Shown here in pieces: positions 54,107-62,943 of a stretch of DNA of 64,000 bases. Numbering within the stretch: the stretch's first letter is position 1; every line of letters begins with the position of its first letter. Under the pieces are notes generated by a model, which did no database searches, was not told the DNA's origin, and saw nothing but the letters and a program-made list of their open reading frames with translations. This DNA is from Ktedonospora formicarum (GTDB lineage Bacteria; Chloroflexota; Ktedonobacteria; Ktedonobacterales; Ktedonobacteraceae), in contig NZ_BNJF01000008.1 in the NCBI RefSeq assembly GCF_016587355.1, positions 1 to 64,000 of the forward strand, given 5' to 3'. The position numbers and the translations under genes were made by a program.

Positions 54107-55096
54107 GGTTCTGTCAGAACTCAGACAACTCCTTGGCAAGAAAGTCAGACTTTTGGTATGCTGATCTTGTAAAAACAGGAGAGAATGGGGAATGTTGACT
54201 GATGAACTCTGCCCACATTGTGCTATGACAACCACGACGAAACGAGCGAAGAAAACGAAACTGGGTTACGCCACGTTCTTTTGCCCTCACTGTCAACGTA
54301 CATTCAACGAGCGAACTGGTACTCCTTTCAATTACCTTGAATTCCCGACAGACATTGTCCTGCTCGCAATCGTGTGGCGACTACGCTATAAACTCAGTCT
54401 GCGAGACATCGCGGAAATGTTTTTGGCGCGAGGTTTTCCGTTCACTCATGAAGCCATACGTGATTGGGAAGCACGATTTGCTCCATTGATGGCAGATCAC
54501 TTGCGAGCCAGGCGACGTGGACAAGCTGGGAAGTCTTGGCATGTAGATGGAACGTATCTCAAAGTGCATGGAAAGTGATGTTATCTCTATCGAGCCATCG
54601 ACCACGATGGTCATCTGGTTGACTCCATGTTAAGTGAAAAACGAAATATGGAGGCAACTCAGCGGTTTTTCCAGCAGGCAGTCGCTGTGGTTGGCCATAC
54701 CCCAGAATCGGTTACGACAGATGGTCATCGTTCCTATCCCAGGGCGATAAGCGAGACCATGGGCACCCCTGTTCAGCATCGGAGCAACAAATACCTCAAT
54801 AATCGCCTGGAACAAGACCATCGAGGGATCAAACAGCGCAACTATCCCATGCGTGGCTTTGGAACATTTGAAGCGGCGGCACGTTTCTGTTGTGCTTTTG
54901 ACGAATTACGCAACTACCTCCGTTCGCGTCGCGCCATGGGAGAACCGATCTCACTCCCAGAACAACGACGTGTTTTTCTCCAAAAACTTGTCGCCTTGAA
55001 GGCATTGATACAAACAGCCTCATAGCGAGAGACGAACAGTAAGAAGCATTCTCTGGACCCTGATAAGCTTTCTGTATTCTCAGTTCTGATACTACC
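54107..55096 (+). mobile_element. IS6-group insertion sequence with zinc-ribbon transposase
   Basis: Inverted ends GGTTCTGTCAGAACTCAG (54107) and GGTAGTATCAGAACTGAG (read inward from 55096). The same right end is seen in the fragment at 11310-11738. No clear target duplication. Confidence 0.85.
54192..55025 (+). pseudogene. IS6-group transposase with in-frame TGA
   Basis: An N-terminal zinc ribbon (CPHC and CPHC) is followed by DDE residues: Asp in SWHVDGTYLKV, Asp in VTTDGHRSYP and Glu in NNRLEQDHRG. The frame is open throughout except for TGA at 54576-54578 between HGK and CYLYRA, where the family has Trp. A single TGG-to-TGA change explains it. Confidence 0.85.
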
Positions 55097-55365
55097 TATC
55101 AAGGGCTTCAATCACCTCCAGCACCACATGTGCAATAGGGTCGCCAAAGTTCCGCACGACCCAATATCACAAGGCTTTGAAAAGGGAAGAAATCTTATGC
55201 AAAACATTCATGATATTATGACAAAAATGATTTGCATTCATCATTTACAGCGCGTATACTTCAGGCAAATAGAGAAGCCAGGAAGCCACCTTTCAGAGAG
55301 CTTGATGTACATCATCGAGAGACACCAGAGGCTACCGGTTGAGCAGCACAATGAGGAAGAAGAGA
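55097..55365. other. Intergenic, no gene seen
   Basis: 270 bp upstream of the oxidoreductase gene. Short frames only; its promoter is not obvious. Confidence 0.4.
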
Positions 55366-56328
55366 ATGAATATAGCCATGACACCCACCATGAAAGCTAT
55401 CCGATTTCCTACCTATGGGGGCCCCGAGGTCTTACAGTATGAGGATGTTCCACGCCCCATCGCAGGACCTGGAGAGGTTTTGGTTCGCATTCATGCCGCA
55501 GGAATAAACCCTGGTGATAAGAACATCCGTGCAGGGATTGCCAATAAACAATTCGGGCTCACCATCCCATTTCCCTTTATTCCAGGCAATGATCTTTCAG
55601 GAGAGATTGCAGCGGTTGGGCCTGAGGTCACAGCCTTTCAGGTGGGCGATTTGGTCTATGGGCTCACGATGAACGGCGCCACCTACGCTGAATATGCCAC
55701 GGCCCAGGCTTCACAGTTAGCTCACAAACCACCCTTCATGGATCATATCCAGGCGGCAGGCGTGCCACTGGCGGCCCTCACGGCCTGGCAGGCACTTTTT
55801 GATCATGGACATTTAGAGGCCAGACAGGTTGTCTTGATCAATGGCGCCTCCGGTGGAGTGGGGCACTTCGCGGTACAATTTGCGAAGAGAAAAGGTGCAA
55901 GGGTTATTGGCGTGGCATCGGGGCGCAATGAGGCGTTTCTGCGGGAACTGGGCGTTGATCAGTTTATTGATTACACTGCGACTCCGGTCGAGAAAGCGGC
56001 TCAGAATGTTGATCTGGTCTTTGACGCAGTGGGTGGCAAACATGGTAATCGCCTGCTCCAGGTACTGAAGCGTGGTGGCGCCTTAGTTCCCATTTTCTGG
56101 GGTGAGTACTCTGTCGAACAGGCGGCTGCGGCTTCTGTAACCATTCAAGATATCGCCTGGGTGCAGCCTAATGCGGCACAACTGGACGAGATTGGCAGGC
56201 TCATTGGTCTGGAGCATGTCCACATTCACATCGAGACGGTTCTCCCGCTTGCAGAGGCACGCAAAGCACACGAACTGATCGAAGGTGGCCAGATACGCGG
56301 AAAAGTTGTCCTACGCGTTGCCGAGTAA
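55366..56328 (+). CDS. NADP-dependent quinone-oxidoreductase-like MDR enzyme
   Basis: 320 residues from ATG 55366 (GAGGAAGAAGAGA upstream; ATG 55378 or 55390 possible). GroES-like N-terminal domain (RIHAAGINPGDKNIRAG, PGNDLSGEIAAVGPEV) and a Rossmann domain with INGASGGVGHFAVQFAKRKG. No zinc-ligand cysteines, so a zinc-independent reductase. Reduces quinones or enones with NADPH. Monocistronic. Confidence 0.88.
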   Translation: MNIAMTPTMKAIRFPTYGGPEVLQYEDVPRPIAGPGEVLVRIHAAGINPGDKNIRAGIANKQFGLTIPFPFIPGNDLSGEIAAVGPEVTAFQVGDLVYGLTMNGATYAEYATAQASQLAHKPPFMDHIQAAGVPLAALTAWQALFDHGHLEARQVVLINGASGGVGHFAVQFAKRKGARVIGVASGRNEAFLRELGVDQFIDYTATPVEKAAQNVDLVFDAVGGKHGNRLLQVLKRGGALVPIFWGEYSVEQAAAASVTIQDIAWVQPNAAQLDEIGRLIGLEHVHIHIETVLPLAEARKAHELIEGGQIRGKVVLRVAE

Positions 56329-56362
56329 CATCTTTCCTTTCGCCTGTATGCAGAGTCATTAA

Positions 56363-57242
56363 GAGCTTATCCGAAAACCGCAATCTTCGCAAAGAGCAAT
56401 TGCGCGCAAACCAGATGAAGAAAGGCGAGAGAGTTTTCCGCCTTTTTCTCCCACCGTATCAGGATCCGACGAGAGCGGTTGAGCCAGGCATGGGTTCGTT
56501 CCACCACTCAACGACGAGCGCGATAACCTGGGAGAATCTCTTTCTCCAGACGCTCCTGCCCTCGGCTACGCACGTGCGGCCAATAATGACGAGCAACACG
56601 TTCTTTATAGACCGGGGTTGAGTCATAGGCAGCATCTAAACACAATTGCTCCAATCGCTCTCCGTCGGGTTCTGGTCGCTGGATGAGCACTCCATCCAGG
56701 GTAGCGCTGAGCAGTTTGACATCATGTCGATTGGCCTCATCGATCACCTGTGCCAGAGGGATCCCTGCCCCGTCAGTCAACACGCTTCGCTTTGTCCCCA
56801 ATTTGCCGCGATCGGTGGGATTTGGACCAGTCGCGGTGCCGCCAAAAGGGGGATTTGTTCATCGCTGCGTCCATCGCTTGCCACTCCCACTGGATGCCCA
56901 CCAGCTCGTCGTAGGTTGCCAGTCCATCTTGCCACAATGCCTTGAACAGCCCCGCTTGCTCCCATTGTTAAAAGCGATCGTGAATGGTGGAACTGGCTCC
57001 CAATTCCCGTGGCAAGGCATTCCATTGGATGCCGGTGCGCAAAACGTAGACGATGGCCTCGAAGGCTTGGCGATCAGGCAGGCGCGGACGGCCTCCTTTG
57101 GCATGCGAGGGGGCTGGAGGAAAAAAGGGAGCAACATGCTCCCACAATGCATCGCTGACCTCCCATGGGCGTGTCCTTGCCATCTGCCTCTCCTTAATTC
57201 GTTTTTGCCTGGTATTCTATCACATGGTTTTCGGATAAGCTC
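56363..57242 (-). mobile_element. IS5-family insertion sequence (damaged)
   Basis: Inverted ends GAGCTTATCCGAAAACC at 56363 and at 57242 (read inward), flanked by TAA on both sides (3-bp duplication). Confidence 0.85.
56508..57183 (-). pseudogene. IS5-family transposase, multiply disrupted
   Basis: MARTRPWEVSDALWEHVAPF to GASSTIHDRF, then an in-frame stop; the frame then shifts (WEWQAMDAAMNKSP) and shifts again to GTKRSVLTDGAGIPLAQVID (catalytic Asp in LTDGAG) and LDAAYDSTPVYKE. At least one stop and one frameshift. Reads as IS427-type. Confidence 0.85.
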
Positions 57243-57315
57243 TAAGCTTGTGTTTTAACCAGCGAGGTCAAACAAGCAGGCAGAAACTGACAAAACAAGC
57301 TGAATATGCGATACT

Positions 57316-57571
57316 ATGAGCATGAATACCACTCCCCTGGAACCACTGACGAGCTTCCGTCAGCAGATGTATCAACTCTTCACGCGGCGTCGCGATGCAC
57401 TTTTTGACCTCACTGACGCCTTGCTTACGACTGGTGCGGTTCTCTCCCCAGCACATTTGAGTCTGGCCGCCAGTTTTCAGCGGAGCTGGGGCAGCATCTA
57501 CGATGCTCTGGTTGATGGGAAAATCGATGGACAAGCCGTCGAGACCTTGCTCGCCAAACAAACCCCGCCAG
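57316..57571 (+). pseudogene. Transposase 5' part (NF041680-like), split
   Basis: MSMNTTPLEPLTSFRQQMYQ, RRRDALFDLTDALLTTGAVL and LLAKQTPPEDT match the start of a large DDE transposase whose body is at 61356-62385. A 3.7-kb segment separates the parts. The ATG has no clear ribosome-binding site. Confidence 0.75.
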
Positions 57572-57607
57572 AGGATACTTGACGAATTTGGGCTGTGAAC
57601 CTGGGAC
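57563..57607 (+). repeat. 45-bp inverted duplication, left copy
   Basis: Begins CCCCGCCAGAGGATAC (transposase coding sequence) and continues TTGACGAATTTGGGCTG. An exact reverse complement lies at 61309-61353, so transposase sequence is present in inverted form at the far end of the segment. Confidence 0.9.
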
Positions 57608-57719
57608 GAACACTTGCCGAAAAGGTGATCTTCAAGTAGGATAGAGTTGAGAACACAAAGGGGGTGAACAACTGCGAATATCCAAGCCTCACGAAACCCT
57701 TGAGCCTCCAGTTGAAGGG

Positions 57720-58433
57720 GTGAGGGTTATCTTCAAGGAAAGACCATCGGATTCCTCTTTCGTGGAAAGGGTCTGGAGCAGTTATAGCCACGGGTGTGGG
57801 ATGTTTACGTCGATTGCCGCCACTCATTGGATGATGGTTGTTACAAGGCTTCAAGACACAATCACGCTCGACATACAAGGGCCAGAGACGAAAGCAACAC
57901 AGGTGTACTGTCCGGCAGATGGTGAATGGACTGGTATCTTGTTCAAGTTCGGCACATGTATGCCCCTCTTTCCCACCTCTACTCTGGTGGATGGAGGGGT
58001 GACTTTGCCTCTCGCGACGCGCCAATCCTTTTGGCTGCATGGATCGGGGTGGCAGTTTCCAAACTATGAAAATGCCGAGACCTTTGTTGATCAGCTCGTA
58101 CGTGAGGGCCTACTGGTGACTGAACCTGTCATAGAATCTCTCTTACGTGGTCAACCAAACGCTCTATCAGTACGCTCTTTACAGCGTCGTTTCCTCCGCG
58201 CTACTGGGATGTCCCACACTGATGCTCGCCTTATTGAACGCGCTCGTCATGCGACAATTCTCTTACAACAAGGCATATCCATTCAAGACGTGGTTTACCA
58301 GGCAGGGTATTTCGATCAGTCACACCTGATGAGGGAACTGAAACGTTTTATCGGGTGGACGCCTGCACAAATCAAGGATAGAAATCAGTCGGGGCAGTTG
58401 TCGTTTCTGTACAATACTAATCTCTTTGAATGA
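57720..58433 (+). CDS. AraC-family transcriptional regulator
   Basis: 237 residues. The C-terminal helix-turn-helix pair includes SVRSLQRRFLRATGMSHTDA and GISIQDVVYQAGYFDQSHLM, then RFIGWTPAQIKD. The N-terminal 130 residues are a beta-rich sensing domain. It lies 54 bp before the dihydrofolate-reductase-like gene on the same strand and may control it. Confidence 0.85.
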   Translation: MRVIFKERPSDSSFVERVWSSYSHGCGMFTSIAATHWMMVVTRLQDTITLDIQGPETKATQVYCPADGEWTGILFKFGTCMPLFPTSTLVDGGVTLPLATRQSFWLHGSGWQFPNYENAETFVDQLVREGLLVTEPVIESLLRGQPNALSVRSLQRRFLRATGMSHTDARLIERARHATILLQQGISIQDVVYQAGYFDQSHLMRELKRFIGWTPAQIKDRNQSGQLSFLYNTNLFE

Positions 58434-58487
58434 GTTAGGGTAGCCCTGTTTGAGGCAGTACACTCGCAAGACAAGGAGAGAAGAAAC

Positions 58488-59159
58488 ATGAGAAAATTGG
58501 TTGTGGGCACGTTCGTGACGATGGATGGTGTCATGCAGGCTCCTGGCGGCCCGAACGAGGATCGCGACGGTGGCTTCCAACATGGCGGATGGCTCGTCCC
58601 CTATATCGATGAGAAATTTGGCGAGGTCATGTCTGAGTGGACGAGGCACGCTGACGCCTTTCTTTTCGGTCGGAAAACCTATGAGATGTTTGCAGGCTCC
58701 TGGCCCAAGTCCACTGATCCAGTGGAACCGCTCAACACGAGGCCGAAGTTCGTCGCATCCCGGACGCTCCAGAAGGTCAACTGGAACAACTCCATCCTGC
58801 TCAAGGGCGATGTTGCCCAGGAGGTGGCTTCGCTCAAGGTACAGGAAGGCGGTGAGATTCAGGTCCACGGCAGCGGCAACCTCATCCAAACCCTTCTTCA
58901 GCACGATCTCGTTGATACCCTTCGTATTTGGCAGTTTCCTGTCGTTCTCGGTACTGGGAAGCGTCTGTTCGAGGGAGGCACGGTCCCGCGCAGTTTTCGC
59001 CTTGTCGAGACACAACTGACCACGACTGGTGCAGCTCTGCATGTTTACGAACGTGTGGGCGGCCTCAAGTACGGCGAAGTAGAGGTGGGCCAGGAGACGG
59101 TGATCTTTGATTCAGAATCATCACAGCACACTGCCGATGGAGAAACAGAGACGCAATGA
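58488..59159 (+). CDS. Dihydrofolate reductase / RibD C-terminal domain protein
   Basis: 223 residues, ACAAGGAGAG upstream. MRKLVVGTFVTMDGVMQAPG, FLFGRKTYEMFAGSWPK, FVASRTLQKVNWNNS, IQVHGSGNLIQTLLQHDLVD and PVVLGTGKRLFEGG are the family's NADPH- and substrate-site blocks. Such stand-alone proteins are putative NADPH reductases. Pairs with the AraC regulator as the only cargo-like genes inside the split transposase. Confidence 0.88.
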   Translation: MRKLVVGTFVTMDGVMQAPGGPNEDRDGGFQHGGWLVPYIDEKFGEVMSEWTRHADAFLFGRKTYEMFAGSWPKSTDPVEPLNTRPKFVASRTLQKVNWNNSILLKGDVAQEVASLKVQEGGEIQVHGSGNLIQTLLQHDLVDTLRIWQFPVVLGTGKRLFEGGTVPRSFRLVETQLTTTGAALHVYERVGGLKYGEVEVGQETVIFDSESSQHTADGETETQ

Positions 59160-59195
59160 ACCTATCAACGGCACACGCCTGTACGTCGCCCAAGG

Positions 59196-59331
59196 TGTAA
59201 ATGTGCTCGCGGATGTCGGGAGGAAGTTGGCACGTTTCGTGGGCCGACGCACCATTGGATCGCGGCGTCAAAGAGATCGAACCTCCCACGCAATGAGCGA
59301 GCATTCCTCCCACAGAGCGAGCACATTTACA
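59196..59331. repeat. 136-bp MITE-like inverted-repeat element
   Basis: Ends TGTAAATGTGCTCGC at both sides (inverted), with matching inner parts (TGTCGGGAGGAA / TGTGGGAGGAA). No coding content and no clear target duplication. Confidence 0.65.
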
Positions 59332-59393
59332 TCATTTTCGTCATCTGCTGCTCATTTTCGTCTAAGAAAGATGAATCACTGATGTGAACAAGG

Positions 59394-61216
59394 TTATGAT
59401 GAGGTTTGCTTTCGAGTGTCAAATTCAGGGAATGGAATTTGAATCACGTCGCCCTCGGCTCTGCGTTTGCGCCTGAGAGCATAGTCAGGTAACCGTTTCA
59501 CCAAATGCCATTCGACTTCACCACTTTGCCACAGTTCGAGTTGAGGAGAACGATACCTGGTCTCGAAACGGCGAGGTTCCACAATATCGCGCAGACGTTT
59601 CTCGTCGGACTGATATCGTACGGCATATTGCGAAAGAGGCTCATCACCAAATTCCACCGTGAGATGTTCTTTGGAGAGCCAGATGTTGGCTTTTCGTTTT
59701 GCCAGACCCAGTTCACCGTAGAGACGCCAATGCCTGAACCGAAGATAGCCTCCCTTGTTCAATGTTCGTACAAAGCGGGTCGAGTAGAAGATCCGGTCGA
59801 GTTGCTCGGGGTCCAGTCTTTGCCATGAACCCATCCGAGAACTTCAGCAGGCGAATGTCGATTATCTTCACGATGACGATGTGCCCAGTGGACCTGGTAG
59901 TTGTAATCGGCCACCCAACGGTCATGTTCGACACGCATGTCTTCCCAGGTTTTCGCTTTTTTGAAGTGAAAATCTCCCATTCTTCTTTGAATATTGAACG
60001 TTGTCTCTATATAGCTCATCCATGGCTGACGCTTCTTGATAAACTTTTTGCGAATGCCTAAAAGCTCATAGATGCGCATCGCTTGTTTGGCCTTAAAGAT
60101 TGATCCGTTGTCGCTCACAAGCGCTTCCGGCGCACCGTGGAGGCGGATAGCTGAGTACAAAACGATCAGATAAGCAGTCAAATCCTGTTTCGGAGAGAGT
60201 GCGCTCGAAATGATGGCACGACTGAAATTATCCATAATCGTGATCGAATAGATCGGGTCAGGACCAAGCAAATGGTCCTCAATGTACCTCACGTCCACTG
60301 TCCATACCTCGTGCCTTCGAGAGGCTTTAAAAGGCATCTCCTTTGGTTCGTGTGGCTCCTTCTGTGGGCCTTTCAATCCGTACAATTGACGATTGAGCTG
60401 CAATATCCTTCCGCATGTCCTTGGAGAGAGTTTGATACCGATGTCCTTTAAGGCTGCGTGGATACGCCATTCACCAAGGTCTGGATTTTCCTGCAATTTG
60501 CGAATCTCGTTCATACTATCCAGGGTGATTTTGCGCTTGGGATGCTTTGGAGCATGACTTTTGTCCTCCAGCCCACGTACACCCTCTTCAATCCACCGCT
60601 TGAGGGTCGTGTGGATGGTCTGCCGACTGGTTCCCAAATAGGTAGCGATGCTGGCAATATGAAACCCTTCAGCATGGAGCCGAATGGCTGCCAGCCTTCG
60701 TTCAGCTGGGTCTGTCATCTCTGCCCAGAGAGGATATCTCCGGTGCTTGTTGGGACGTGGAGCTGTCTCAGCGAGCACCCGCTGGATCGTATGGTGAGAG
60801 GGCTTACGGCCAAACCGTACATAGCAGATCGTGGCAATTTCTCGCAGATGAAGAAAAGGAAATTCAGCTTTCAGTTCAATGATCACCTCGCGTATTGCGG
60901 TAGGAAGACTCCGATGGGTATCCTCGCGCTGCTTTTGTGTTGGAGTAAACAGACTGCTCATGCCCTGTTGCTCGAACCGCTCAACAGCACGATACAGGCT
61001 CGTTCTTGGTTCGCCGGTTTCTTTCGCGCGCTCGGCTGCCGTCTCCGAGAACAGGACCACGGGGCGTATCATCTCATAGGTCACTTGCTCCGGCCAGAGA
61101 GATCGCTGCTTCACCGTGTGCCAATCATCCGTTCGCGCAATACGTGGAAGTTTTTCTTTGGGATTGGGCACCGTCTTCTCTCGCTGTAAACACTCTACTA
61201 GTAAGGATGTACACAC
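59394..61216 (-). pseudogene. Integrase-core (IS481-like) transposase, frameshifted
   Basis: Helix-turn-helix units (FHIASIATYLGTSRQTIHTT), integrase core with Asp in WTVDVRYIED, Asp in ALVSDNGSIFKAKQA and Glu in SYIETTFNIQRR. Near 59815 the frame changes at ACCCCGAG: GKDWTP goes to SNSTG, while the natural DPEQLDRIFYSTRFVRTLNK is one base away and runs to 59394 as a C-terminal beta domain. Possible ends TGATGTG near 59380 and 61221. Inactive unless slippage occurs. Confidence 0.8.
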
Positions 61217-61308
61217 ATCACCTTATCTTTCTTCTATACCCAACCCTTTGGCATCAGTCAATGAAGTAGGACTTTTTTCCATGTGAAGAGTTTTTGGGTA
61301 AGCAGGCG

Positions 61309-61353
61309 GTCCCAGGTTCACAGCCCAAATTCGTCAAGTATCCTCTGGCGGGG
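61309..61353 (-). repeat. 45-bp inverted duplication, right copy
   Basis: Exact reverse complement of 57563-57607, directly before the transposase body. It gives the false N-terminus QPKFVKYPLAG to the frame that follows. Confidence 0.9.
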
Positions 61354-61355
61354 TC

Positions 61356-62385
61356 TGAAACGAGCCCCCAACGCGCTTTTTATCATCATCCTTCCCGTCA
61401 CTCGGCTGGTCAACCAATTGTGGCAGGTTGGGCCTATCACTGGATTGCCCAGGTGAGCTTCGCTCACGACAGTTGGACCGCTCCGCGCAAAATCCGTCGT
61501 CTGAAGCCTGCTGACAACATCAATCAAGTTGCAGTCGAACAAATCAAAGAGCTGTTGCGGGAGTATCCCGATGATGCTCTTGTGCCTATCTTTGTCTTTG
61601 ATGCAGGCTATGAGCCGGGACAACTGGCTCTTGCCTGGGGATCTCTACGAGCAGCTGCTCTCACTCGCTTACGATCGGGGCGCTGCTTTTACACTGATCC
61701 TACGGAACTGGCTTCCACGGGACGTCCCCCAAGACATGGGCACAAGTTCGCTTGCGCTGATCACACCACTTGGCTTGAGCCCGATCAGGAGTATGCATCT
61801 GAGGATTCGCAGTATGGTCATGTTCATGTGCGCGCCTGGCACCACCTCCACGCTATCCCTCGGAATCATCCCAAACGCGGCACTCGTGGCCCACGACCGC
61901 TCATGCGTGGCACGTTGATCCTCGTTGAGGTCGCTCAGCTGCCCAAACACACGCGTGTCCCTAAACAATTGTGGTTGTGGTGGCATGCTCCTCAGCAGCC
62001 TCTCCTGTCGCAGGTCTGGCGCGCCTATGTCGCCCGCTTTACCTTGGAGCACACCTTTCGCTTTGTCAAACAATTTCTCAACTGGACTTTGCCACGAGTT
62101 CGTCACCCTGAACAGGCGGACCGCTGGACATGGCTGGTCGCACTCGCATACACGCAACTGCGTCTGGCCCGCCCTCTTGTGGCTGATCACCGATTACCCT
62201 GGGAAAAGCCCTTGACCGAGGGGAAGTTGACTCCCTATCGCGTGCGTCGCGCGTTTCCGTCACTTCTGAGACATCTCCCAAGGCTTGCAAATGTACCGAA
62301 ACCTTGTGGACGATCGCCCGGACGACCAAAAGGCCGCCTTTCTGGGCACGCACCGCGTTATCCTGCCGTCAAAAAGGCTGCTTAA
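61356..62385 (+). pseudogene. Transposase body (NF041680-like), separated from its start
   Basis: ETSPQRAFYHHPSRHSAGQP, IVAGWAYHWIAQVSF, FVFDAGYEPGQLALAWG and RFTLEHTFRFVKQFLNW (Glu region) to the end GRPKGRLSGHAPRYPAVKKA. The 5' 90 residues are at 57316; about 15-20 residues between the parts are lost. DDE transposase related to IS701 by pattern. Confidence 0.8.
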
Positions 62386-62943
62386 ATCCTCCGTTTTGCT
62401 TTTCTTTTTGGCTTGCGATCACCTTTTTTGGCCTTCGCTTCCCTTGTCGTGGTTAAAACGCAAGCTAAGTGGGAAAACGGAGCATGTCATGCGCCTCATA
62501 TTAAAAGCCTCAATCTCTTCACTGCCTTCTCGCGTTGGCGAGACGTACCATGAAGTAGATCGTCTCCAGGTCACCCCAGATCCTGCTAGTGACACACGCG
62601 CAAAGCGAAGCCGCCGCAGGTCACGGTAAGGGAGTACTTCAATTACCTTTGCTTCAGTAATGTTGGACGTCTCCAACGAGGAGAAGAAACGAACATCGAC
62701 ACACGTGTTCGACATAGCCATTGTCGATTGGCCAGCCAACACAACCCATAGAGAGAACACCGCCTTTTTTGATGTCGAAGAAATAGTGTACTGCTACTCT
62801 CATTGGACAAGACGGCGTTTGTCTCGAAGGAAAATACACCAACTCAACAAACCAGGAACGAGTGTATAAAATAGGACAAGTATTCCCACAAAAACATTTC
62901 TCTCCACTGGGAAGGGTACAGCCCCACTAACCGGTGAACGTGC
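62386..62943. other. Intergenic with conserved segment
   Basis: No supported gene. 62525-62636 is homologous to 46120-46235 (next entry). A 69-residue frame at 62660 is unsupported. Confidence 0.4.
62525..62636 (+). other. Conserved non-coding segment, copy B
   Basis: TCTCGCGTTGGCGAG, GTACCATGAAG, CTAGTGACACACGCGC and GCCGCCGCAGGTCACGG. Aligns with copy A at 46120; differences such as CGTTG/CGTCG fall in loops or keep stems. Possibly a group II intron domain I fragment. Confidence 0.4.

Noticed and set aside
54192..55025. Recoding of TGA as Trp
   Set aside because: Many apparently intact genes in the window end in TGA, so a recoded genome is not supported; a point mutation is simpler.
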